Below, piece by piece: positions 1 through 11,477 of a DNA stretch of 64,000 bases; within the stretch, counting starts at the first letter, position 1; every line of letters begins with the position of its first letter. The position numbers and the translations under genes were made by a program. The stretch covers positions 62,001-126,000 of the forward strand of contig JAOTRT010000006.1 of the NCBI GenBank assembly GCA_030247725.1. The letters are read 5' to 3'. The DNA is from Candidatus Nitricoxidireducens bremensis (lineage in GTDB: Bacteria; Pseudomonadota; Gammaproteobacteria; Burkholderiales; Rhodocyclaceae). The notes beneath the pieces were generated by a model. It was not told the DNA's origin and made no database searches. It saw only the letters and a program-made list of their open reading frames with translations.

Positions 1-1639
1 CGCGCAGGCCATCGGCGAGGAGGGCGATAGAGGTCAGCGGAGACTTGATGCCCGAAGCCTGGGTCTGCCAGGTTTGCCCGCCGTCGCGTGTGGCGAGGAT
101 GGTGCTGTTTTCGCCCACTGCCCAGCCGCGCAGGCCATCGGCGAGGAAGGCGATGGAGAAGAGCCATGACTTGACGCCCGAAGCCTGGGCTTGCCAAGTT
201 TGCCCACCATCGCGTGTGGTGAGGATGGTGCCATTATTGCCCGCTACCCAGCCGCGCAGGCCACTGGCAAGGAAGGTGATGGAGGTTAGCAGAGACTTGA
301 TGCCCGAAGCCTGGGTCTGCCAGGTTTGCCCGCCATCGCGTGTGGCGAGGATGGTGCCGTCGTCGCCTACTGCCCAGCCGCGTAGGCCGTCGGCGAGGAA
401 GGTGATAGAGAAGAGCCATGATTTAACGCCCGAAGCCTGGGCCTGCCAGGTTTGCCCGCCGTCGCGTGTGGCGAGGATGGTGCCGTTGTCGCCTACCGTC
501 CAGCCGCGTAGGCCATCAGCGAGAAAGGTGATGGAGATTAGCGGTGACTTGATGCCCGAAGCCTGGGCTTGCCAAGTTCGCCCACCATCGCGTGTGGCGA
601 GGATGGCGCCGTTGTTGCCTACTGCCCAGCCGCGCAGGCCATCGGCGAGGAAGGCGATGGCGGTTAGCGGAGACTTCATGCCGGAAGCCTGGACCTGCCA
701 GGTTTGCCCGCCATCGCGTGTGGAGAGAATGGTGCCGTTATCGCCCACTGCCCACCCGTGCAGGCCATCGGCGAGGAAGGCGATGGAGGTTAGCGGAGAC
801 TTGATGCCTGAAGCCTGGACCTGCCAAGTTTGCCCACCATCGCGTGTGGTGAGGATGGCGCCGTTGTTGCCTACTACCCAGCCGCGCAGGCCATCGGCGA
901 GAAAGGCGATGGAGGTCAGCGGAGACTTGATGCCCGAAGCCTGGACCTGCCAGGTTTGCCCGCTGTTGTGCGTGGATAGGATGGTGCCGTCGTCGCCCAC
1001 TGCCCAGCCGCGCAGGCCATCGGCGAGGAAGGCGATAGAGGTCAGCGGAGATTTGAGGCCCGAAGCCTGGGCCTGCCAGGTTTGCCCGCCATCGCGTGTG
1101 GCGAGGATGGTGCTGTTTTCGCCCACTGCCCAGCCGCGCAGGCCATCGGCGAGGAAGGCGATGGAGAAGAGCCATGACTTGACGCCCGAAGCCTGGGCCT
1201 GCCAAGTTTGCCCGCCATCGCGTGTAGCGAGGATGGTGCCGTTGTCGCCCACTGCCCAGCCGCGTAGGCCGTCGGTGAGGAAGACGATGGAATTGACAGA
1301 AGACTTGATGCCAGAAGTCTGAACCTGCCAAGTTTGCCCGCCATCGCGTGTGGCGAGGATGGTGCCGTTGTCGCCCACCGCCCAGCCGCGCAGGCCATCG
1401 GCGAGGAAGACAATGGAGGTTAGTGGAGAGTTGATGCCTGAAGCCTGGACCTGCCAAGTTTGTCCACCATCGCGTGTGGCGAGGATGGTACCGTCGTCGC
1501 CCGTTGTCCAGCCGCGCAGGCCGTCGGTGAGGAAGGCGATGGAGCGAAGCCAGGACTTGACGCCCGAAGCTTGGGTTTGCCAGGTTTGTCCACCATTGCG
1601 TGTGCTGAGGATGGCGCCGTTGTCGCCCACGGCCCAGCC
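1..1639 (-). repeat. 13 tandem 126-bp units encoding 42-residue YCF48-type blades
   Basis: The unit boundary cgcgcaggcc (or a one-base variant) recurs at 1, 127, 253, 379, 505, 631, 757, 883, 1009, 1135, 1261, 1387 and 1513, always 126 bp apart. The last unit ends at 1638. All copies are in frame and differ by scattered substitutions rather than indels. The array continues beyond the left edge. Confidence 0.95.
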
Positions 1640-1987
1640 GCGCAAGCCTTCCGTATGGAAGTGTACCGCGCGGAGCGATGCGTTGATTCGAGGGACCGCC
1701 TGCCGGTTGAAGCGGTTGAACTCATAGGGCGATAGCCACCATTCCTTCGAGAACACTGCTGGCGGCGGAGAGTATTGATCGCCCTGTGGCACTTGCCGTG
1801 ATGCGATTTCGTTTAAGACGAGCAGAAAAGTCGCGGCGATAAGCAGCACGACAAGAACGAACTGGCGCGTGGCGCCTAGCGTGAACCGGGATGGGGATAT
1901 GCTCCCCGCTCCGGTGTTCTCCGAAGCTGACGCTTCCTGTGCGACGGTGCCATATCTACCGGGATCGCCGGACTCTCTGCTTGCCAT
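1..1987 (-). CDS. Membrane-anchored YCF48/BNR-repeat protein (C-terminus off window)
   Basis: Reading the minus strand gives one uninterrupted frame that leaves the window at base 1, so the C-terminus is missing. From ATG 1987 there is a polar N-terminus, one hydrophobic segment at about residues 43-60, a linker with WWLSPYEFNRFN, then from residue 117 a tandem array of 42-residue units with the core GWAVGxxxTILxTRDGG and TWQxQxSG. Thirteen complete 126-bp units fit exactly between 1639 and 1. The core is typical of YCF48/BNR beta-propeller blades, whose founding member helps assemble photosystem II; related bacterial proteins are usually exported or periplasmic. A single N-terminal anchor with an external propeller-like domain is inferred. 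The start is uncertain: an in-frame ATG at 2110 is possible, and a strong Shine-Dalgarno at 2066-2072 serves an out-of-frame ATG at 2061. The function is not known. Confidence 0.8.
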   Translation of the reverse strand, partial: MASRESGDPGRYGTVAQEASASENTGAGSISPSRFTLGATRQFVLVVLLIAATFLLVLNEIASRQVPQGDQYSPPPAVFSKEWWLSPYEFNRFNRQAVPRINASLRAVHFHTEGLRGWAVGDNGAILSTRNGGQTWQTQASGVKSWLRSIAFLTDGLRGWTTGDDGTILATRDGGQTWQVQASGINSPLTSIVFLADGLRGWAVGDNGTILATRDGGQTWQVQTSGIKSSVNSIVFLTDGLRGWAVGDNGTILATRDGGQTWQAQASGVKSWLFSIAFLADGLRGWAVGENSTILATRDGGQTWQAQASGLKSPLTSIAFLADGLRGWAVGDDGTILSTHNSGQTWQVQASGIKSPLTSIAFLADGLRGWVVGNNGAILTTRDGGQTWQVQASGIKSPLTSIAFLADGLHGWAVGDNGTILSTRDGGQTWQVQASGMKSPLTAIAFLADGLRGWAVGNNGAILATRDGGRTWQAQASGIKSPLISITFLADGLRGWTVGDNGTILATRDGGQTWQAQASGVKSWLFSITFLADGLRGWAVGDDGTILATRDGGQTWQTQASGIKSLLTSITFLASGLRGWVAGNNGTILTTRDGGQTWQAQASGVKSWLFSIAFLADGLRGWAVGENSTILATRDGGQTWQTQASGIKSPLTSIALLADGLR

Positions 1988-1992
1988 ACGCT

Positions 1993-2061
1993 TCAATAGA
2001 CCTTGAGATCGTTCGGCTCGAACGGACGGGTAGCTTTGCGGAGCTTTGTATTCCTGACCAT
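1993..2061 (-). CDS. Possible 22-residue upstream ORF or leader peptide
   Basis: ATG at 2061 is preceded by GGAGGAG at 2066-2072, the best ribosome site in this region. It opens a 22-codon frame (starting MVRNTKLRK, ending LKVY) that stops at 1993, five bases before the ATG proposed for the YCF48-repeat protein. It could be a translationally coupled leader, or the true start of the repeat protein disturbed by a one-base error. No family is recognised. Confidence 0.3.
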   Translation of the reverse strand: MVRNTKLRKATRPFEPNDLKVY

Positions 2062-2177
2062 GATCTCCTCCCGATGACGTCAAAGGAGTGACACCATACC
2101 CGCATGGCATCGGAATTGACAAGGGTGGCACGCCGTCGCTGTGACGCAACAGACTTTGATCGGGTATCCTTGCCGCC

Positions 2178-3155
2178 GTGCTCGCCTACATCCTGCGCCG
2201 CCTGCTCTACGCCATCCCGATCCTGGTCGGCGTGAACCTCATCACCTTCGCCCTGTTCTTCGTCGTCAACACGCCCGACGACATGGCGCGCATGCAGCTC
2301 GGCGTCAAGCGCGTGACGCCCGAGGCCATCGAGAAATGGAAGGCCGAGCGCGGCTACGACAAGCCCCTGGTCTGGAACGGCGCGGCAGAGGGCCTCGGCA
2401 AGGCCACCGAGACCATCTTCTTCAAGAAGTCGGTGCGCATGTTCGCCTTCGATTTCGGCCGCGCCGACGACGGCCGCGACATTGCCCGGGAGATCGCCAC
2501 GCGCATGGGGCCGTCCCTGGCGGTGGCCCTGCCCACCTTCGTCCTCGGCCTCTTCGCCACCGTCTCCTTCGCCTTGCTGCTGGTGTACTTCCGCGCCACC
2601 TACCTGGACTTCGCCGGCGTCGTGCTGTGCGTCGCCATGATGTCCATTTCGGGGCTGTTCTACATCATCGGCGGCCAATGGCTGGTGTCGAAGATATGGC
2701 ATCTGGTACCCATCTCGGGCTATGCGCCGGGGCTCGACGCCGCGAAGTTCGTCATCCTGCCGGTGATTGTCAGCATCGTCGCCGGCATCGGGTCCTCGGC
2801 CCGCTGGTACCGCACCATCTTCCTGGAGGAAAGCGGTCGCGACTACGTGCGCACGGCCCGGGCCAAGGGTCTCTCGGAGCGGGCCGTGCTGTTCGGCCAT
2901 GTGTTGCGCAACGCCCTCATCCCCATCCTCACGGGCGTCGTCGTGGTGATCCCGACCCTGTTCATGGGCAGCCTGCTGATCGAGGCCTTTTTCGGCATCC
3001 CCGGCCTGGGCAGCTACACCATCGACGCCATCAACGCCCAGGACTTCGCCGTGGTGCGGGCCATGGTGTTCATCGGCTCCTGCCTCTACATCGTCGGACT
3101 CTTGCTGACCGACATCTCCTACACCTGGGTGGACCCGCGGGTGCGGCTCGGATGA
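2178..3155 (+). CDS. Peptide-type ABC transporter permease, YejB/DppB-like
   Basis: This is an integral membrane permease of the DppB/YejB family, which forms half of the channel of a peptide ABC importer. The 325-residue product begins with the family hallmark MLAYILRRLLYAIP. It has about six hydrophobic segments, and its cytoplasmic EAA loop (EESGRDYVRTARAKG) lies at about residues 217-231, where the ATPase docks. The region at residues 35-115 between the first and second membrane segments is the longer type seen in YejB. The start is GTG 2178, because it places the family N-terminus at residue 1; no clear Shine-Dalgarno is visible. Its stop overlaps the next start (ATGA). It is the first gene of a three-gene operon. 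The substrate cannot be read from sequence. Confidence 0.88.
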   Translation: MLAYILRRLLYAIPILVGVNLITFALFFVVNTPDDMARMQLGVKRVTPEAIEKWKAERGYDKPLVWNGAAEGLGKATETIFFKKSVRMFAFDFGRADDGRDIAREIATRMGPSLAVALPTFVLGLFATVSFALLLVYFRATYLDFAGVVLCVAMMSISGLFYIIGGQWLVSKIWHLVPISGYAPGLDAAKFVILPVIVSIVAGIGSSARWYRTIFLEESGRDYVRTARAKGLSERAVLFGHVLRNALIPILTGVVVVIPTLFMGSLLIEAFFGIPGLGSYTIDAINAQDFAVVRAMVFIGSCLYIVGLLLTDISYTWVDPRVRLG

Positions 3156-4512
3156 CGGACATGCTCGCCTTCAAGCCCGTGCTGCTGTGGTCCGACGCCC
3201 TGTTCTTCGCGCTGCTGGCGGTGTGCGCCGGCGGCCTGTGGTGGGCGCGGCGCCAGGACCACCTGCGCCAGGCCTGGCTGCGCGTCGCGGCGAGCCGCAG
3301 CGGCATGGCCTCCGCGGCCGTGCTGGCGGCCTTCGTCCTCGTCGCCCTGCTGGATTCCCTCCACTACCGGCCACGCCTGCCGGACGCCAAGGCCGATGCG
3401 GGCCAGCGGGCCGCCTATGCCGTCGAGGTGCTCTCCGTGCTGGACCTGGCCCTGCGTCCCCTCAAGGCCAATACGGAGAAGACCTATTCGGCGCCGCTGG
3501 CCACCCACCTCTTCGCCAAGGAGACCCTGGAGGGCGGGCGCGATTTTCCCCGCCTCCGCCATGGCGGCGTCCATCTCCGGGACGACCTGGCGCGCCACGA
3601 GTCCGACGTGGTCGGCACGGCCCTGCGCGGCGCGGCCCTGGGCCTGGCGGCCTGGTGCGTCTTCCTGCTGGCGGCAGCCGGCCTGCGGCGTCGCCATCCG
3701 GCCGTGGCCTGGGATGCGATCCTGGCGGCCCTACTGGGGCTTTGCCTGCTGGCCGGGCCGGCGGCGGCCCTGGCCCAGGGCTACCACGTCCTCGGCACCG
3801 ACAAGGTAGGCCAGGACGTGCTCTACCTGTCCCTCAAGAGCATACGCACCGGCATCCTCATCGGCACCCTGACCACCCTCATCATGCTGCCGGCGGCGGT
3901 GCTGCTGGGCATCCTGGCGGGCTACGTGGGCGGCTGGGTGGACGACTTGATCCAGTACCTCTATACGACGCTGAACTCCATTCCCGGCGTGCTGCTCATC
4001 GCGGCGGCGGTGCTCATGATGCAGGTGGTCATCGACACCCATCCGGACTGGTTCGCCACCTCCGCCGAACGGGCCGATGCGCGCCTGCTGGCCCTCTGTG
4101 CGATCCTCGGCGTCACCAGCTGGACGGGCCTGTGCCGCCTGCTGCGCGGCGAGACCCTGAAGCTGCGGGAGATGGAATACGTGCAGGCGGCCCAGGCCTT
4201 CGGCGTCTCGCGGCTCGCCATCATGCTGCGCCACATCCTGCCCAACGTCATGCACATCGTGCTGATCGCCATCGTCATGGACTTCTCCGGCCTGGTGCTG
4301 GCCGAGGCCGTGCTGTCCTACGTGGGCATCGGCGTGGACCCGAGCACGGTGAGCTTCGGCACCATGATCAACACCGCGCGCATGGAGCTGGCGCGGGAGC
4401 CCATGGTCTGGTGGTCCCTGGCGGCGGCCTTCTGCTTCATGTTCGTGCTGGTGCTGGCGGCCAACGTCTTCGCCGACGTGGTGAGGGATGCCTTCGATCC
4501 GCGGGGGAGCCG

Positions 4513-4516
<4 letters not shown>
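3152..4516 (+). CDS. Peptide-type ABC transporter permease, YejE/DppC-like, with long N-terminal region
   Basis: This is the second permease of the operon, 454 residues from the ATG at 3152 that overlaps the previous stop. DppC-type proteins are usually about 300 residues and YejE about 340. This one has an enlarged N-terminal half with extra hydrophobic segments and a soluble stretch containing RHGGVHLRDD. The C-terminal half is canonical: a HVLGTDKVGQDVLY motif, several membrane spans and an EAA loop around EYVQAAQAFGVSRLAIMLRH. It is translationally coupled on both sides by ATGA overlaps. With its neighbours it should form the heterodimeric channel of a peptide importer in the inner membrane. 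The enlarged N-terminus is the only odd feature. Confidence 0.85.
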
Positions 4517-6459
<1,943 letters not shown>

Positions 6460-6492
6460 GGGCCGGCGTCCGGGGCCTGCCGAAACAGGCGC

Positions 6493-8364
6493 TTAGTAGT
6501 CCTTCTTGGAGTTGCCTTCGTTCCAGAGGTCGCGGGTGAAGCGGATCACCCGGTTGCGGCCCGTGTCCTTGGCGTGGTACAGGGCCACGTCGGCGAACTT
6601 GACGGCCTGCCAGAAGGTATCGGAGTCGTCCGGGTAGCTGGCGATGCCGATGGAGATGGTCTTCTGCAGCAGGGCGCCGGACACCTGGACCTTGAGGTCC
6701 TCGACGGCGGCGCGGATCTTCTCGGCCACATCCACGGCGCCGTCGCCGGTGGTGTCCTGCAGCAGGATGAGGAATTCCTCGCCGCCGTAGCGGATCACGT
6801 AGTCCGAGGCGCGCACCGACTGGGTCAGCACCTTGGAGAGGGCCTTGAGCACGGCATCGCCGGCGTCGTGGCCGTAGGTGTCGTTGACCATCTTGAAGTA
6901 GTCCAGGTCCAGCATCATGAAGGCCATGGGCGACTTGCGGCGCTGGGCCTGGGCGATCAGGGTGTCCACCGATTCTTCGAGGAAGCGGCGGTTGTGCAGG
7001 CCGGTCATCGGGTCGCGCAGGTTGGATTCGCGCAGGGTTTCCATGAGGCGCTTGGCTTCCAGCACCGGCGCCGCTTCCCGCAGGTAGACGCTGATGTAGG
7101 GCACCAGGCTGGCGATGCGCTCGTGGTCGGCGGGCGGCACCACCAGCTGCAGCACGCTGCCGACGGTGCCCGACTGGATGATGGGGAAGCAGATGTGGCG
7201 GTAGCCCGTCTCGCCGCTGGGCGGGTTGAAGGCGAAGCAGATGTCGGGGGAGGCGATGCCGTCCACGATGTGGCCGGTGCGGCGGGCGCGGCAGGTCTCG
7301 TTGCGCACGAGGATCTGCGGGTCGCACCAGCGGCAGGGGCCCTGGGCCTCGCCGTCCACGGTCATGGGCAGCATCTGGTTGCGGGCCGCCAGCACCTCGT
7401 AGATGGAATAGCGGGCGACGCCGAAATGCTGCTCGATGGCGCCGGAGAGGCGCTTGTAGATCTCGGCCTTGGTCTCGTCCTCCTCGATGGCCTGCTTGAA
7501 ATGGGCGGCCTGGGAGAGGGTTTCCACCATCTCGATGGTGGAGTTGAGCAGGTTGCCGTTGCTGCTGCGGGCGTGGTTGGTGAGCTGGGCCACCATGGTG
7601 CCGATGCGGTTGAGGCCGTCATTGAGGTAGCTCAGCAGGCGGTTCATGTCGGCGGCGATCTGGCCGATCTCGTCCTTGGTCTTGACCTCCACATGGGAGT
7701 CGAAGTCGCCCTCGATGGCCTTGTGCACGGCCTTTTCCACGTCGATGGCGGTGCTGACGATGGGCTTCGTCAGGCGCCGCAGCAGCAGCAGCGTCGCCAG
7801 GGAGAACAGGGCCACGGCGCCCACCATCATCGCCAGGGTCCACAGCGCCTTGCGCTTCAGGTGGTCGATGGACATGGTGATGGTGACGGCGCCGAGGGTG
7901 GTGCCCTCGGCCACCTGATGGCATTGCAGGCAGTTGGGGTTGCCGCGGTTGGTGGCGACGAAGGGCACGGTGCCGCGGAAGGTGACGCCGTTGTCGTCCT
8001 CGATGAGGTCGAAGACCGCCTTGCCCTCGCCGAGCACCTGGCGTTCCAAGTCGTCGGCCGCCTGTTCGAGGGCGAGGCCCTTGCCGAACTGGTGCTCCAC
8101 CTGGGGGCCGCGCACGACGCGCACCGACTTCAGGCTGGGAACTTCCTCCAGGCGTTTGAGCAGGCTCTCCCGCTTGTCGATGACGCCGTTGATCATCGCC
8201 TCGGTGAGATTGACGCGCACGATCTCGGCCGCGGTGCGGATGTGTTCGGTGGCGGTGGCGATGGAGTATTGGCGGAAGGAGAAGAGCCCGATGGCAAGGA
8301 CGGCTGCGATCAGGCAGACGACCAGAATTCCGAAAAATGCTGCGACCTTGGTCTGTAGATTCAT
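6493..8364 (-). CDS. Membrane diguanylate cyclase with c-type heme motif sensor domain
   Basis: A 623-residue membrane sensor. Order: membrane segment at about residues 6-29; periplasmic domain with a covalent-heme motif CLQCH at 145-149; second membrane segment at about 172-195; HAMP-like region with KTKDEIGQIAADMN; a GAF-like region holding CRWC and CRARRTGH; then a GGDEF domain. The active site is GGEEF at 527-531 and an intact inhibitory site RASD sits five residues before it, so it should make cyclic di-GMP and be product-inhibited. The heme-binding periplasmic fold resembles DUF3365/Tll0287-type sensors of redox or gases (family knowledge; ligand inferred). ATG 8364 was preferred to an in-frame GTG 12 bases upstream. 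It is monocistronic. Confidence 0.88.
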   Translation of the reverse strand: MNLQTKVAAFFGILVVCLIAAVLAIGLFSFRQYSIATATEHIRTAAEIVRVNLTEAMINGVIDKRESLLKRLEEVPSLKSVRVVRGPQVEHQFGKGLALEQAADDLERQVLGEGKAVFDLIEDDNGVTFRGTVPFVATNRGNPNCLQCHQVAEGTTLGAVTITMSIDHLKRKALWTLAMMVGAVALFSLATLLLLRRLTKPIVSTAIDVEKAVHKAIEGDFDSHVEVKTKDEIGQIAADMNRLLSYLNDGLNRIGTMVAQLTNHARSSNGNLLNSTIEMVETLSQAAHFKQAIEEDETKAEIYKRLSGAIEQHFGVARYSIYEVLAARNQMLPMTVDGEAQGPCRWCDPQILVRNETCRARRTGHIVDGIASPDICFAFNPPSGETGYRHICFPIIQSGTVGSVLQLVVPPADHERIASLVPYISVYLREAAPVLEAKRLMETLRESNLRDPMTGLHNRRFLEESVDTLIAQAQRRKSPMAFMMLDLDYFKMVNDTYGHDAGDAVLKALSKVLTQSVRASDYVIRYGGEEFLILLQDTTGDGAVDVAEKIRAAVEDLKVQVSGALLQKTISIGIASYPDDSDTFWQAVKFADVALYHAKDTGRNRVIRFTRDLWNEGNSKKDY

Positions 8365-8456
8365 GGCAATAACCACTTTGTCCGGGTGGGATTATTTTAG
8401 CTTAGGTTGTAGGAAGAGTCCTACGGGACATCCCTTGCATGGCTGGGAAAAATGCT

Positions 8457-9905
8457 TCAGCGGGCCTTCTTCTTGGTCTGGGGCGCCGCTGCCTTGCGCT
8501 GGCCGCCCTTCGGAGCGGCCTTCGGCGCCGCTTTGGACGCGGGCTTCTTCGCAGCCCCCCTGGATTGGGCAACGGCCTTCTTCTGCGGGCTGCCCCGGCT
8601 GCCGGCCTTCTGCTTGCCTTTGGACCCCTTGCCGGGCTTGGCGGCCCGGGGCGGATCGCCGGGCGTCTTCGGCAGGTGGGCGGCGACGGCGTCGATGTTG
8701 GCCGCGCTGCCGGTGGGCACCAGGAAGTTCTGTCCCGGGCCGATCTTCATGCGCGGGGTGATGCCGCTGATCTGCTTCAGCCGGGCGACCGTGAGGCCGA
8801 AGCGGGCGGCGACCGCATCCAGCTTCTCGCCTTTCTTGAGCTGGTAGGTGCGCCAGGAGGACAGGGGCCTGTCCTGGGCCTCGTAGCGGGCGAGGTTGGC
8901 GAGGAAGGTGTCCATCTTCTCCACCGGGATGACGATGGGGCTGGTGCTCTCGCCCGGTATCACGGGCCGGTGGTAGGCGGGATTCAGGGCGATGAATTCG
9001 TCGATGGGCGTCTCGGCAAGGCGGGCGGCCGTGGCGATATCCACGGTCTCGTCCAGGCTCACCGTGCCGAAATAGGCCTTGTTGGGGATGGGGTCCAGGT
9101 TGAGGCCGAACAGTTCCGGCTGGGCGACGATGTTCTTGATGGCCTGAAGCTTGGGCACGTAGTAGCGGGTTTCGCCCGGCATGGTCAGGGACTGGTAGTC
9201 GGTCGGCAGGCCCTTCGCCTGGTTCTTGGCGATGGCGCGGGCGACGGCGTGTTCGCCCCAGTTGTAGGAAGCCAGCGCCAGGTGCCAGTCGCCGTGCATC
9301 TCGTAGATGTTCTGCAGGTAGTCCAGCGCCGCCGAGGTGGAGGCGATGATGTCGCGGCGCTCGTCGAGCCACCAGTTCTGCTTGAGTTTGTAGTTCTTGC
9401 CCGTGGAGGGGATGAACTGCCACATGCCCAGGGCCCGGGCCGGCGAATAGGCCGTGGGGTTGAAGGAGCTTTCGACGATGGGCAGCAGGGCCAGCTCGGT
9501 GGGCATGCCGCGCTTCTCCAGCTCCTCGACGATGTGGTGCAGGTACTTGCGGCTGCGCTCGAAGATGCGCTTGAGCATCTCGGGGCGGTTCAGGTACCAG
9601 GCCTGGCGCTCGGCCACCAGGGGGCTGTTGAGGTCCGCCATGCCGAAGCCGTTGCGCATGCGCTGCCAGAGGTCGTCCGCCGGCCTCGTCAGGTCGATGG
9701 TGGGCAGGGGCGGCAGGTCGTCGCGGATCTCGTGGGACTTTGCCTCCGGCACCAGCAGGATGTCGGACTCCGGCCGGGACGCGGTGGCGGCGCCGGGCAG
9801 GGTCAGGTCGGATGTGATCTGCAGGGGGGGCGAAGCCTGTTCGGCAGCGGCGGTGCCGCTTGCGATTGCCAGCAGTAGCGGCAACAGGAAACGAATCCGG
9901 GTCAT
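8457..9905 (-). CDS. mltD: Membrane-bound lytic murein transglycosylase D with LysM and basic tail
   Basis: Cleaves glycan strands of peptidoglycan to 1,6-anhydromuropeptides in the periplasm. The 482-residue product from ATG 9905 starts with a clear signal sequence ending near TAAAEQ. The goose-lysozyme-like SLT domain holds the catalytic Glu145 in PIVESSFNP, followed by ALGMWQFIPSTG and ALASYNWGE. A LysM module lies near residues 368-415. The last 70 or so residues are an unusual Lys/Ala/Pro-rich tail (KKPASKAAPKAAPKGG) that may bind acidic cell-wall polymers or nucleic acid (inference). No lipobox cysteine is seen near the cleavage site, unlike E. coli MltD. It is monocistronic. Confidence 0.9.
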   Translation of the reverse strand: MTRIRFLLPLLLAIASGTAAAEQASPPLQITSDLTLPGAATASRPESDILLVPEAKSHEIRDDLPPLPTIDLTRPADDLWQRMRNGFGMADLNSPLVAERQAWYLNRPEMLKRIFERSRKYLHHIVEELEKRGMPTELALLPIVESSFNPTAYSPARALGMWQFIPSTGKNYKLKQNWWLDERRDIIASTSAALDYLQNIYEMHGDWHLALASYNWGEHAVARAIAKNQAKGLPTDYQSLTMPGETRYYVPKLQAIKNIVAQPELFGLNLDPIPNKAYFGTVSLDETVDIATAARLAETPIDEFIALNPAYHRPVIPGESTSPIVIPVEKMDTFLANLARYEAQDRPLSSWRTYQLKKGEKLDAVAARFGLTVARLKQISGITPRMKIGPGQNFLVPTGSAANIDAVAAHLPKTPGDPPRAAKPGKGSKGKQKAGSRGSPQKKAVAQSRGAAKKPASKAAPKAAPKGGQRKAAAPQTKKKAR

Positions 9906-9999
9906 GAAACGGGGCGCGTGAGAGGAACGCGGGCCGAAGAGAGGGGGGAGAAGCCCGCTACGCATAGGCGCCGGATGTTAGCCGAGGGTGCCGGGGGCG

Positions 10000-10712
<713 letters not shown>

Positions 10713-10716
<4 letters not shown>

Positions 10717-11477
10717 AGGGGAACCACCTCGTCGCCCAGGTAGGCGCGCCGCACCTCGGGGTTGTCGCGGACCGCCGCCGGCGCGTCGCTGGCGACGATG
10801 CGCCCGGCCACCAGCACGGAGATGCGGTCGGCCAGGCGGAAGACGATGTCCATGTCGTGCTCCACCAGCAGCATGGAGATGTCGCCCTTGAGGGAAGCCA
10901 CCAGGTCGGCCATGCGTTCCGACTCCTCGTGGCCCATGCCGGCCATGGGCTCGTCCAGCAGCAGCAGGCGCGGCTTCGTCGCCAGGGCCATGGCCAGTTC
11001 CAGGGCGCGCTGTTCGCCGTGGGCCAGGTCGGCTGCCGGCGCCGCGCCGCGGCCGGCGAGGCCCACGCGCTCCAGCAGGGAGGCGGCTTCCTCGGTCATG
11101 GCCCGGTCGGCGGCGGCCGGCCGCCAGAAGCGGAAGCTGGAGCCCCAGTCGCGGGCGCGGGACTGCACCGCGAGGCGCACGTTCTCCAGGGCCGGCAGGT
11201 GGGGGAAGACGCTGGTGATTTGGTAGGAACGCACCAGACCCAGGCCCGCCCGCTCGTGCATGGCGAGGTCGGTGACGGGCTTGCCGTCGAAGGCCACCGC
11301 GCCGGCGTCCGGCGCCAGGGCGCCGGAGATCAGGTGGATCAGGGTCGTCTTGCCGGCGCCGTTGGGGCCGATGAGGGCGTGCAGCTCGCCGGCGCCCACG
11401 TCCAGGTCCACGCCCGCCGTGGCGTAGATGCCACCGAAATGACGCTCCAGGCCGCGCACCCGCAGGAGCTCGCTCAT
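10713..11477 (-). CDS. livG: Branched-chain amino-acid-type ABC transporter ATPase LivG
   Basis: A 254-residue ATPase with Walker A GPNGAGKTT, LivG-type GLVRSYQITSVFPHL, and Walker B LLLLDEPMAGM. The signature is unusual, read as LAHGEQRALELAMAL in place of the usual LSYGEQR form. It partners LivF. Start and stop overlap livM and livF as ATGA, showing tight translational coupling within the liv operon. Confidence 0.92.

Noticed and set aside
45..1322. Long plus-strand open frame through the YCF48 array (425 codons)
   Set aside because: It is the antisense shadow of an in-frame 126-bp repeat; the minus-strand frame encodes recognisable blades and a membrane anchor.
3187..4512. N-terminal extension of the fused ATPase through the permease region
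   Set aside because: The upstream part of that frame has composition of an out-of-frame shadow; the ATG at 4513 with ATGA overlap and the family N-terminus fit better.
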